In this document: piece after piece, positions 14,754-24,409 of the stretch
Layout: the number at the start of each line of letters is the position of its first letter
How positions within the stretch are numbered: position 1 is the stretch's first letter
From: Veillonella tobetsuensis
GTDB lineage: Bacteria; Bacillota; Negativicutes; Veillonellales; Veillonellaceae
Length of the DNA: 64,000 nucleotides
Direction: 5' to 3'
Assembly: GCF_001078375.1 (NCBI RefSeq)
Contig: NZ_BBXI01000021.1
Location: 124,001 to 188,000, forward strand
Translations under genes and position numbers: made by a program
The notes under the pieces: generated by a model
The model's input: only the letters and a program-made list of their open reading frames with translations
Databases searched by the model: none
What the model was told of the DNA's origin: nothing

Positions 14754-17552
14754 TTATGTACCACTCTTTATCTTGTTTTCATACAATTCCATTAGTGCAG
14801 CTACACATTCTTCTTCTGTCATTAAAGTATCAAATCCATATGCCTGCATAACAGCTCTATCATTAGCTCTATGAGCTTCTCTTAACTCTTTAGGCATCAA
14901 AACAGCATCATAAAGGTCTGCCAAAGAACAATCTGGATATAACTCCCGTGCATTAAGAATTGCTTGTGCAGTTTGTTCTATTTTTTTCTTTTGATTTTCA
15001 TTTAACGGTGGCCAAGGGAAGTTATTATAAACAATAAAATTGGAATATCTATATCGCATTTCTAAACGACCTGCAACTGCACGCATCCAAGCCATATGAA
15101 CATTTGAGTTTAATATCCCAAAAATATATAAATCTGCATAAGGTAAAAAATATGCTGCATCACTAATCATAACAGTTGATGGTAGGAAGCCCATCGGGAT
15201 ATATCTACGACGCTCTGATGATACACGAGGAATAAAGATAAAATTATTATAATCTATATCCTTCTGTGTAATATTTAATAATAAAGATGGATAGTTAGCG
15301 CCTTGCTTTGTACTTACTCTCTTAGAGGATTGTCTAAACTCATAAACTTTAGCAACTCGCTCTTTTATAGATTTAACTTTATTAATCTCTTTAGGAGAAA
15401 CATTTTGAAGCCAAAGAACATACCTTTGTTTTCTATTAATAAACTCATATGCACCTAAAAAAGGTCGAATCCACTTTTCAGCAATCGGATTCTCACAAAT
15501 TAACTCATCTTTCTCTTCTTCAGACAATATCAAATTACCATCTTCATATGTCATATTCCCTAAAATCAATGTAGGTATATTCGCCAATGGTTTTGATCTA
15601 CGTTTTACAAAAACATCTGGTGCCTCAGCTAGATAAGCATTAATATGATTACAAGATTTACAGCTTTGATCACTATATAGTAATTTATTCTTTAATTCTT
15701 CATAGCTAAATCCGACAATTACACAATGCACATGTGCTTTTAAATTTGCCTCACTATCCCATATAAAACTCTTATAAGCAAAGTTTATAATTATTCCTTC
15801 TTGCATAAGGGGTTCCCAAAGAATCGGGACTTGTTCCCCCTGCGTAATCGAATTTGTTGATACAAATGCAGCATGAATTTTTGTATCTTTCATATATTCA
15901 GCAGCTTTTTTATACCATGCAGCAACATAATCCAAAGACTTAGCACTAGAAGTTTTATTAAACAATACTAACATCTCAGACTTCTGTTGCTTATTCATCA
16001 TCTTTGCACCAACAAATGGAGGGTTACCCATAATATATGATAAAACATTAGAATCAACTATCTCTGCCCAATCCATATTAAGCGAATTACCTTCATGTAT
16101 ATTCGCATTATTATGTAACGGTAAAAAATCCATTTCTTTATGAATAATAGCTTCGGTCTCTTTAAACATTTGAGCTTCAGCTATCCAAATAGCTGTTTTG
16201 GCTACAGATACAGCAAAATCATTGATTTCTATACCATAAAACTGTTGAATACTAACCTTAATAGGATCAAATTCCTCTTCATCAAAGCCTAATATTCCTG
16301 TACCAGATGAGTCCGTAATAGTCTCTCTTAAAATATCATTCTCTAATCGACGCAATGATAAATATGATTCTGTTAAAAAGTTACCAGAACCCGCAGCAGG
16401 ATCAAGGAACGTTTTGGATGCCATTTTATCTTGTAAGGCCTTTAGTAGTTGGATTTTCTTTTTCCCATCTTTTCTAGACATAGCTTCTTTAAAATCATTT
16501 CTAAACTCATCTAAAAATAATGGATCTATTAGCTTATGAATATTTTCAATGCTGGTATAATGCATACCACCATGACGTCGTGTATCTGGATTTAACGTAC
16601 TTTCAAAAATAGCCCCAAAGATTGTTGGTGAAATTTCACTCCAATCAAAATTACATGCATCTTGTAATATCAAATTAACTGCATCTTCTGAAAATTGAGG
16701 AATTTCAACAGGGTCACTAAAAAGACTTCCGTTCACATAAGGGAATTTTAATAGGGTCTCACTCTCATAGGGATTCCTATTAGATTCTTCTGTATCTAAA
16801 ATACGGAATAAATCCATCAATGCATTTCTAACTTGATGGGGTTGAAAATCTTGTAAATAATCATGAAACAAGCTCTTTTTACCAAATAGCCCTGAATCCT
16901 CTGCATATAAGCAAAATACTAAACGTACACATAACTTATTGATATTATGTAAAATTGCTTCTTCTGTTAATAAAGGATTGACTTTATATTGCTCTAACAA
17001 TGAATCATATAGTCGAGCCACAAGCTCCCCTGCGCCCTTGGAGATTTCCATCTCACGTTCTATATGACTACTTTTAACATCAACTAAAAAATTAAGTCTA
17101 TAAAATTCAGTCCCTAATTTGCTCAATTCTATAATTTCCGCAGAATCATTTGGCCGTTCCATATCTAATACATGAAACTCTTTAAAGTTGCAACTTACAA
17201 TCCATCTTGGGCGTTCACTATATGGTAATGCAGCTGCATAGCGTTTGGCTTGTTCTGCGGGCGTTAAAAGTGTGCCATCAGATTGTCTAATCGGAGCATT
17301 AAGATCTTTCCCTAAACTTTTCTGCTCTATCATAGTATGTGTAGCCGGAATCAGAGCATCAATATAACTAGTATGACCTAGCTGAACACGTTGTTCAAAG
17401 CCGATAAAATCAGCAGGATTATTTATCCCATATACATTTTGAAGTAAATCCATCCAAAATCGTTGAGTGTCTTGTTTCTCATCTCCAACATTTTCCCATT
17501 TTTTGGCAAATTCTTTAGCTGCTTTCTCTTGCTGTTTTAATGTAAGTTGCAT
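14754..17552 (-). CDS. MmeI-like type IIG restriction-modification enzyme
   Basis: 932 residues from the ATG at 17552 (MQLTLKQQEKAAKEFAKKW), which has TTGGGGG upstream and matches the family's usual start; the frame runs 35 codons further without a better site. The N-terminus carries a PD-(D/E)xK nuclease: D65 in YIDALIP and E76-x-K78 in MIEQKSLG. SAM motif FLDPAAGSGNFLTESY and amino-methylase motif MGNPPFVGAKMM follow, then a target-recognition region and a C-terminal NFPWPPL helix. One polypeptide would both methylate and cut DNA, so no separate methylase is needed; none is seen nearby. Recognition sequence unknown. The gene lies between an exported-protein gene and a tRNA. Confidence 0.85.
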   Translation of the reverse strand: MQLTLKQQEKAAKEFAKKWENVGDEKQDTQRFWMDLLQNVYGINNPADFIGFEQRVQLGHTSYIDALIPATHTMIEQKSLGKDLNAPIRQSDGTLLTPAEQAKRYAAALPYSERPRWIVSCNFKEFHVLDMERPNDSAEIIELSKLGTEFYRLNFLVDVKSSHIEREMEISKGAGELVARLYDSLLEQYKVNPLLTEEAILHNINKLCVRLVFCLYAEDSGLFGKKSLFHDYLQDFQPHQVRNALMDLFRILDTEESNRNPYESETLLKFPYVNGSLFSDPVEIPQFSEDAVNLILQDACNFDWSEISPTIFGAIFESTLNPDTRRHGGMHYTSIENIHKLIDPLFLDEFRNDFKEAMSRKDGKKKIQLLKALQDKMASKTFLDPAAGSGNFLTESYLSLRRLENDILRETITDSSGTGILGFDEEEFDPIKVSIQQFYGIEINDFAVSVAKTAIWIAEAQMFKETEAIIHKEMDFLPLHNNANIHEGNSLNMDWAEIVDSNVLSYIMGNPPFVGAKMMNKQQKSEMLVLFNKTSSAKSLDYVAAWYKKAAEYMKDTKIHAAFVSTNSITQGEQVPILWEPLMQEGIIINFAYKSFIWDSEANLKAHVHCVIVGFSYEELKNKLLYSDQSCKSCNHINAYLAEAPDVFVKRRSKPLANIPTLILGNMTYEDGNLILSEEEKDELICENPIAEKWIRPFLGAYEFINRKQRYVLWLQNVSPKEINKVKSIKERVAKVYEFRQSSKRVSTKQGANYPSLLLNITQKDIDYNNFIFIPRVSSERRRYIPMGFLPSTVMISDAAYFLPYADLYIFGILNSNVHMAWMRAVAGRLEMRYRYSNFIVYNNFPWPPLNENQKKKIEQTAQAILNARELYPDCSLADLYDAVLMPKELREAHRANDRAVMQAYGFDTLMTEEECVAALMELYENKIKSGT

Positions 17553-17691
17553 TTTATGCCCCCAAGGTTCCCTATACATATTGGCTATTAATATTAGAAA
17601 ATCTAATTTACATACTTTTATATTATCATAAAAATAGAACGAATCACTATTATTCAATTAGTATTCTATATTAGCAAAGATTTCTTCAAAC

Positions 17692-17726
17692 AAAAAAATA
17701 GGCATAAGGGAAAAAGCCTTATGCCT
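17692..17726 (-). terminator. terminator after tRNA-Arg
   Basis: AGGCATAAGG and CCTTATGCCT form a 10-bp stem, and a run of seven T follows on the minus strand. The gap 17553-17920 otherwise holds the tRNA and short promoter DNA for the plus-strand gene. Confidence 0.8.
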
Positions 17727-17739
17727 GATTCATCTTCTA

Positions 17740-17816
17740 TGGTGCGCCTAGAGGGAATCGAACCCACAACCTGCAGTTTAGGAAACTGGCGCTCTGTCCG
17801 GTTGAGCTATAGACGC
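17740..17816 (-). tRNA. tRNA-Arg (anticodon CCT)
   Basis: Read on the minus strand: acceptor stem GCGTCTA with TAGGCGC (one GU pair), D-arm GCTC/GAGC, anticodon loop TTCCTAA giving CCT (decodes AGG), and T-loop TTCGATT; encoded discriminator A and CCA end (17740-17742). One mismatch at the base of the anticodon stem and one in the T-stem. It serves the AGG codon. Confidence 0.9.
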
Positions 17817-17920
17817 ATGTATACTTTATTATATCGTTTTTAAATCTATCTACGCAAGAACTATGCTATAATACAGCTGTTGATAGTATTAGAGAGTTCT
17901 TATAAAAAGAGGTATGTGTA

Positions 17921-18805
17921 ATGAAACTATGTAAACGATTGATTATTACCAGTTCACTATTAGCTGTCTTAGCTATATCATCCGCGTACGGGGCTACACC
18001 TGCGCAGCCAAGTGAAAGCACAGATACTGCTGTGGTTGATATGGATTACGCCAATATTCCAGGGTTAAGAAAATCAATTGAAAGCGCAACACCAGCCATA
18101 GTACAATCTACGCTTGATGCTTCTGAGGGAAAACCTACTAACGGCAAACCAATCTATTCGACAGTCACTATGTCTGGTAACCGTGTTGTATCCGTAAAAA
18201 CTTATAAATCTAAAGAAGAGCAAGAAAAGGCCATGTTAAAAGAGCGTGAACGCTTAGACAAGGTCACTGCGGAACGGCGCGCTAAACGGAAAAACGAAAC
18301 TCGCACAGATATGCTAAAAGGTTTAACGCCTATACCGTTCTATCCACCTGTTAGTGAAACACGGGACTTACAAAGCGAAATGTTCTCTCGACCATTTGGT
18401 AGGCAACTCGATTTGCGTTTGGTAGAAGCCTATACACAAGATTATGATAAGGCCAAACCTGGCGATATTTATGTCTATGCAGATTATGTAGAGTACACCT
18501 CTAAACAGCTATTAGGCGAAAAGGATGGTACTACTGCTATCTCAGCTATGATTTTACGTACAATCATGAGAAAAGATGAAAACAAAGCTTTCAGCATCGA
18601 TGTAAATGCGTACTTCATAAATCCAACAACCCATACAATTTCTATAAGCCGTTCTGACGATGTAAAAGGCATCGATATCAAGAAAAACGAAATAGCTGAG
18701 GCCGTATTTAAACTACCTTCACACCAACTACAAGCCGGTGATCCACAATATGAAATCGCTAAGCTTATGTATCAGGACTTAACAAATAAGAAATTTGATG
18801 AGTAA
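17921..18805 (+). CDS. exported protein of unknown function
   Basis: 294 residues, ATG with AGAGG. Signal peptide MKLCKRLIITSSLLAVLAIS, cleavage near SAYGATPA. A charged helical stretch (EEQEKAMLKERERLDKVTAE) lies at about residues 93-125; the second half is mixed alpha/beta (QLDLRLVEAYTQDYDKAKPG, FSIDVNAYFINPTTHTISIS). Soluble periplasmic protein; no family recognised. One of the few plus-strand genes, divergent from the tRNA and followed by a terminator shared with the next, converging gene. Confidence 0.65.
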   Translation: MKLCKRLIITSSLLAVLAISSAYGATPAQPSESTDTAVVDMDYANIPGLRKSIESATPAIVQSTLDASEGKPTNGKPIYSTVTMSGNRVVSVKTYKSKEEQEKAMLKERERLDKVTAERRAKRKNETRTDMLKGLTPIPFYPPVSETRDLQSEMFSRPFGRQLDLRLVEAYTQDYDKAKPGDIYVYADYVEYTSKQLLGEKDGTTAISAMILRTIMRKDENKAFSIDVNAYFINPTTHTISISRSDDVKGIDIKKNEIAEAVFKLPSHQLQAGDPQYEIAKLMYQDLTNKKFDE

Positions 18806-18840
18806 TATTTAAATACGCACTCCAACTATAGCCACAATAA

Positions 18841-18880
18841 GAAAACCCCTTTATAGCACCAACATGGCTACGAAGGGGTT
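18841..18880. terminator. bidirectional terminator
   Basis: AACCCCTT pairs with AAGGGGTT, with TAGC/GCTA inside, between the convergent genes ending at 18805 and 18889. Confidence 0.6.
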
Positions 18881-18888
18881 CATTTTAA

Positions 18889-19173
18889 TTACGCTGGGCG
18901 GCTCCAGTCGACTTGTACGTCGATGGCAACCCACATGCGTGTAAGAGCTAATTTAAAGTTTTCCAAGGATTCTAAAGGTTTTACTTGTACACGTTCATAT
19001 GTATCGAGACCTGTTGCATTCTCAATAGTATGTTCTTCGTTTAAGTATGCATGAACCTTATCAATCCATTCTTGTTCAGGTAGGTCTATAGTCACAGTTT
19101 TTGTATCTGTATCATAAGCTAAAAACCCATTGCTGTTTACGCCATAATGAATGGCCACACGAAATATACTCAT
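18889..19173 (-). CDS. small conserved hypothetical protein in the dinB operon
   Basis: 94 residues; start at ATG 19173 (MSIFRVAIHYGVNSNGFLAY) with AGAGAGG upstream, in preference to longer frames without a site. Soluble, acidic C-terminal half (LDTYERVQVKPLESLENFKL) and a final VDWSRPA. No family recognised. It follows dinB by 90 bp on the same strand and may be co-transcribed with it. Confidence 0.5.
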   Translation of the reverse strand: MSIFRVAIHYGVNSNGFLAYDTDTKTVTIDLPEQEWIDKVHAYLNEEHTIENATGLDTYERVQVKPLESLENFKLALTRMWVAIDVQVDWSRPA

Positions 19174-19263
19174 ATTTATACCTCTCTTGCAGATATTTTC
19201 TTGCATATACACATTGCTGTATACGTACATTGTATCACGAATGATTCTATTCATGAAAGATTT

Positions 19264-20583
19264 TTATTCTTCAGTATCTAAATCAATTTCGGCCTTTAAT
19301 TCCGACCGTTTTCGCCGTTCTCCACCATCTCCATGAGCACGTCGCCAAAGGGCTCCACTCATGATAGCCCCTTCACCGAATTTAGATGCTAATGAATCGA
19401 GCACTGTTGAAAGTTTCTCATCTTTTTCATCCGCTCCAATAGAGAATAAATCATCTTGTACAATGCCTTCTGTTGAAAGTCCGCTGACTGTCACACCTAA
19501 GAGGCGAATTGGTTTAACAGGCACTTCAAGAATAGAATTATCAAACTTAGGCCTAGGTGTAGCACCCATCACATCTTGCTCTTCTTGCTTAGCAGAGAGT
19601 GCATCACGCATCAGCTTATTCCATAACAATACCGAAGTGTCATAAATAACACGTTCTTGATCCGTGGACGAATCAAGACGTTTCTGTCGAGATACGGTTT
19701 TAAAATCCTTGTACCGTACCTTTATCGATACGGTATGCCCCATCAAGCCATACTTACGCAATCGTTTCGCTACACGATTGGCAAAGTAATGCAGTTCTAA
19801 GTCGATAACAGCAGGATCCTCTACATCATATTCATAGGTTTCCTCATTACCTACTGATTGTATTTGCCGATCCGTTTCTACAGGGCGTTCATCAATGCCT
19901 CGAGCCAATTCCCACACCCGCCGCGCCTGATTACCCACATAAGGCACTAAAGCGGTCTCATCAGGTAAAGCCTGAATATCTTTAATGAACGAGAATCCAC
20001 CATCCTTAAGGCGCCGTTCTGTACTTGGCCCGACGCCCCAAATACGTTTAATGGGCAAATTAGCGAGGCTTTCATATTCCTTACCATAAGGAATGACCAC
20101 AAGACCGTCAGGCTTATCTAGGTCAGATGCCAGCTTAGCAAGGAATTTATTCGGAGCCAGACCCGCCGAAATGATGAGCCCCGTTTCCTCAAACACGCGG
20201 TCCTTAATAGCACGGCCCAAAGCCTTAGGGCCCGTAAATTTATGGGTAATACCCGTAACATCCAAGAAGGCTTCATCCAGAGATAAGGGCTCAATGATAG
20301 GTGTAAATTCCTCCATCACCTTGTGAATGATCTGGGAAATCTCCTTGTAGCGAGCCATATTCGGATACACGTAGATGCCGTGCGGACAAAGTTTCTTCGC
20401 CCTCGAAATAGGCATGGCCGAATGGACCCCAAATTTTCTGGCCTCATAGGATGCAGTAGCTACGACGCCACGCGAAGAAAGACCACCCACGATAACGGGG
20501 TGGCCTTTATATTCAGGATGATCCAGTTGTTCTACGGATGCAAAGAAAGCATCCATATCAACATGCATAATCCAGCGTCTCAT
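19264..20583 (-). CDS. dinB: DNA polymerase IV
   Basis: 439 residues. Y-family motifs are clear: MHVDMDAFFASVEQ at the start, RKFGVHSAMPISRAKKLCP, and the catalytic PLSLDEAFLDVTG. A helix-hairpin-helix (ANLPIKRIWGVGPSTERRL) and little-finger domain follow. It copies past damaged bases without proofreading. The C-terminus (KRSELKAEIDLDTEE) lacks an obvious QLxLF-type clamp motif, though DDLFSIG near residue 375 could do that job. It starts 2 bp after the stop of the ArsR gene, so the two are one operon. Confidence 0.93.
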   Translation of the reverse strand: MRRWIMHVDMDAFFASVEQLDHPEYKGHPVIVGGLSSRGVVATASYEARKFGVHSAMPISRAKKLCPHGIYVYPNMARYKEISQIIHKVMEEFTPIIEPLSLDEAFLDVTGITHKFTGPKALGRAIKDRVFEETGLIISAGLAPNKFLAKLASDLDKPDGLVVIPYGKEYESLANLPIKRIWGVGPSTERRLKDGGFSFIKDIQALPDETALVPYVGNQARRVWELARGIDERPVETDRQIQSVGNEETYEYDVEDPAVIDLELHYFANRVAKRLRKYGLMGHTVSIKVRYKDFKTVSRQKRLDSSTDQERVIYDTSVLLWNKLMRDALSAKQEEQDVMGATPRPKFDNSILEVPVKPIRLLGVTVSGLSTEGIVQDDLFSIGADEKDEKLSTVLDSLASKFGEGAIMSGALWRRAHGDGGERRKRSELKAEIDLDTEE

Positions 20584-20585
20584 GA

Positions 20586-20930
20586 TTACGCGTCTTGTTC
20601 GTGTTCATCAAGACGGCAGTATTTAATTTGTGCACAAATGCATTCGTCTTTAGTTTTGTACAATTGTGGAATGATTTCCAAAATGTCGCTAAATGTATCT
20701 TCATTGATGGAATAGCGAGTCCAAAGACCATTACGTTGAGAATTTACAACGCCAGCATCAATTAAGATTTTCATGTGGTAGCTCAATGTGGATTGAGACA
20801 AATTAAAACTTGCCAAAATATCTGCTGCACACAACTCATTACAGGACAACATATCTATAATATGTAATCTTGTTTCATCACTGAGCGCTTTAAAAATCGT
20901 TGCCAAACGTTCATAAGAAACTTCAACCAT
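20586..20930 (-). CDS. ArsR-family transcriptional regulator
   Basis: 114 residues. Winged-helix core with ALSDETRLHIIDML and SQSTLSYHMKILIDAGVVNS, as in ArsR/SmtB repressors. Cysteines sit in CNELCAADIL (around the usual ELCxCDL metal site, second Cys replaced by Ala) and in a C-terminal ECICAQIKYC cluster, so metal or thiol sensing is possible. It is directly upstream of dinB (2-bp gap), which is unusual for a metal repressor. It probably controls its own operon. The preceding 200 bp is AT-rich with TATACTATTATATACTATT, likely promoter DNA. Confidence 0.85.
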   Translation of the reverse strand: MVEVSYERLATIFKALSDETRLHIIDMLSCNELCAADILASFNLSQSTLSYHMKILIDAGVVNSQRNGLWTRYSINEDTFSDILEIIPQLYKTKDECICAQIKYCRLDEHEQDA

Positions 20931-21085
20931 AAGAAAAACTCCTCAATATACATCAAAAATTATCAATCTACTTTTATACTATTATATACTATTTTAATAA
21001 CTAAATCTATTTTTTTCTTTTTATTCTCATTAAAATATTTTAATTGAATAATTAAATTTATTTATGAGATAGAAAATACGCATAA

Positions 21086-21117
21086 AAGCGGAGATTCTCT
21101 AATAAGAATCTCCGCTT
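21086..21117. terminator. terminator after purA
   Basis: GCGGAGATTCT and AGAATCTCCGC form an 11-bp perfect stem with TTTT on the minus strand, about 35 bp past the purA stop. Confidence 0.8.
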
Positions 21118-21148
21118 ATTATTTTTTATAATAATTTGCTACAGCAGA

Positions 21149-22456
<1,308 letters not shown>

Positions 22457-22533
22457 TCAAATTAATCCATAGTTATTATACAACATAATAGCAAAGCACG
22501 AAAAGACTAAATAAAGATTACACGAATTCTATT

Positions 22534-23682
22534 TTATTTAGGTTCTTTCAACCAGAAGCTCATTAATAATCCTAACGCACCAACAGGTATCAAGGTCATT
22601 AATGCAGTTTGTACATCGTAAATATCTGCTAAATGTCCAATATAAGGCGCTACAAGGCCACCTAATGTAATGCCGAGGCCCAATGTAATGCCTGATGCAA
22701 AACCTGCATTTTTAGCAAGGTATTTTTGGCCTAGAACGGTAATAGGGCCGTATTGCGAGAATACGCCAAAGGCCATCGGTATCATGGCACCAAAGAATCC
22801 CCATGCATTCGGTACGAAGATAAACACTAATACGGATGGTAAAAATATAATATTGCCTAAACGCACTGTTTTTAGAAAGCCTAGCTTATCTGATAGTGCA
22901 CCACCCATATAGGTAAGGACAGCCCCCATGGCAAAGTACATCGTAAGTGCCAAGCTCGATGCACCGGCTTCACCATTAATAACGGTAATATACAAAATTG
23001 GAATAAAGATAGACAGCACAGAAAACAGTATAGACCTTGAGGCTATGACAAAGAATAACTTCCCGAAGCTCACCCAATCGTTAGTGCCAATAGCAACAGA
23101 TTTAGAATGGCTTTCACAGACACTAGCATTACTCACATCGGCCTTATCCGTGAAAGCATAGATATACATTAATACGCCCAGTAAAGCGATGGCTGTAAAC
23201 ACCCAGAGAAATTGTCCGCCAAAGACATAAACGCCCCCTGCAATGAGAGGTCCTAACGCAAACCCCGCACTACCGCCCACAGCAAAGCGCCCCATGGCGT
23301 TGCCAATTTCATGGGATTGCGTGCGATTCACCAAAAGAGCCGCCTCAGGATGGAATAACGCTGCTCCTACGCCGGCTAAAAGAGACAAAGCAAGAATCAT
23401 TTCATAGTTCGTAGCCAGCGCCATAGCACTAATAGACACAAGAGTCACTGTAAAGCCTACCGGAATAAACCAAGGCACGCGCCATCGATCCGCTACATAC
23501 CCCAAAATGGGCTGAGCAATAGACGCTACCACGGTATTACAGAAAATAATGGAAGCCGATTGATAATAATTAAGGCCAAAGTTCGTAATAAAAAATGGTA
23601 TAAGCGCAGCCAGTGAACCTTGACCGAAGTCGTTAATACAGTGAAAGATAGGAGGTGCGTATTTTCTTATGGTGTTTTTCAT
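22534..23682 (-). CDS. MFS transporter, fosmidomycin-resistance (Fsr) type
   Basis: 382 residues, ATG with AAAGGAGG, about 12 membrane segments. The first helix region (HCINDFGQGSLAALIPFFIT) and LLAGVGAALFHPEAALLVNR with its GxGxAxFHPE pattern mark the Fsr subfamily of drug-efflux pumps. Inner membrane, proton-driven; the natural substrate is not known. It sits between purA and purB, but an operon is unlikely because of the repeat region with hairpins upstream. Confidence 0.85.
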   Translation of the reverse strand: MKNTIRKYAPPIFHCINDFGQGSLAALIPFFITNFGLNYYQSASIIFCNTVVASIAQPILGYVADRWRVPWFIPVGFTVTLVSISAMALATNYEMILALSLLAGVGAALFHPEAALLVNRTQSHEIGNAMGRFAVGGSAGFALGPLIAGGVYVFGGQFLWVFTAIALLGVLMYIYAFTDKADVSNASVCESHSKSVAIGTNDWVSFGKLFFVIASRSILFSVLSIFIPILYITVINGEAGASSLALTMYFAMGAVLTYMGGALSDKLGFLKTVRLGNIIFLPSVLVFIFVPNAWGFFGAMIPMAFGVFSQYGPITVLGQKYLAKNAGFASGITLGLGITLGGLVAPYIGHLADIYDVQTALMTLIPVGALGLLMSFWLKEPK

Positions 23683-23719
23683 GTATCCTCCTTTTATTGG
23701 GATAAATCAACAACTATAG

Positions 23720-23822
23720 CTATGGATGATGAGGCTCCAAAAAACTCCACCGGCCGGGTCTGACTACGCCCTTCGGGCTTCGCAGGGCCAAAGTCGTTTT
23801 TTGAACCCTCATCATCCATCAT
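23720..23822. repeat. long stem-loop with the shared GC-rich core (copy 1)
   Basis: The arms (left ATGGATGATGAGGCTCC, right the complement of ATGGATGATGAGGGTTC) enclose A and T runs and a core containing CCACCGGCCGGGTCTGACTA and GCAGGGCCAAAGTCG. The core is the reverse complement of that at 43074-43134, but the arms are unrelated there. It lies between MFS and the tandem repeats. Confidence 0.75.
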
Positions 23823-23992
23823 TCAAAACGGTTTTCGCCCTTATCCCCATACCAAGCATGCCAAACAAAAACCCCATAACAAAATACACACTAGGGCGAA
23901 ACACAAAGTCGTTTTTTACTTAGCCTAGCCCCTTTCTAACTAATAATAATTATGAAGCACCGTAAGAAAATGCGGCACTTACGATAAACAAA

Positions 23993-24319
23993 AAAGGACG
24001 GGTACCCTTCTCAAAACGACTTTGCCCTGTTTGCTCTATGGCTCGTTTTCGGCATAGAAAGTTTAATGCAAAAAGGATGGTCCGTTCAGAAAACGACTCT
24101 GTCCTTCTCCCTATGGCTCGTTTCGGCATAGAACTTATAGCAAAAGGACGGATACCTTTCTCAAAACGACTTTGCCCTGTCTGTCTCTATGGCCCGTTTC
24201 GGCATAGAACTTATAGCGAAAAGGACGGATACCTTCCTCAAAACGACTTTACCCTATTTGCTCTATGGCTCGTTTTCGGCATAGAAGGTTTAATGTAAAA
24301 AGGATGGTCCGTTCAGAAA
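23993..24319 (+). repeat. tandem array of four full and one partial ~76-bp units
   Basis: Units begin near 23993, 24070, 24142, 24219 and 24297. Each has AAAAGGAYGG, a variable stretch, AAAACGACTYTG, and (in the first four) CTATGGCTCGTTTCGGCATAG. The last motif is an inverted copy of the purB 3' end. Unit 5 runs into the stem-loop at the purB end. No coding function; the plus-strand ORFs here are by-products. Confidence 0.85.
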
Positions 24320-24409
24320 ACGACTTCGGGCTCCGCGTAGCGCAGTAGCGTGTCGGCTTTCTGGACGGACCATCCTATACATTAAGGATTATAGGCCGAA
24401 ACGAGCCAT
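24265..24409. repeat. long inverted repeat at the purB 3' end
   Basis: The left arm begins ATGGCTCGTTTTCGGC (24265); the right arm ends in the complement of ATGGCTCGTTTCGGC, which is purB coding sequence (MARFG). The arms are about 62 bp and include the perfectly paired GGATGGTCCGT. The loop region is GC-rich (GGCTCCGCGTAGCGC). It can act as the purB terminator. Confidence 0.8.

Noticed and set aside
12720-17552. ATPase and MmeI-like enzyme as one defence system
   Set aside because: They are separated by an exported-protein gene and a regulated promoter region; MmeI-like enzymes work alone, so a joint system is not supported.
23726-24298. Plus-strand frames of 65 and 86 codons in the purB-MFS gap
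   Set aside because: They are made of the repeated units and the stem-loop; the apparent repeats in the protein follow the DNA repeats, and no ribosome site is convincing.
23993-24319. Repeat array as a CRISPR
   Set aside because: Units are 72-78 bp, contiguous and partly diverged, with no constant repeat separated by unique spacers and no cas genes.
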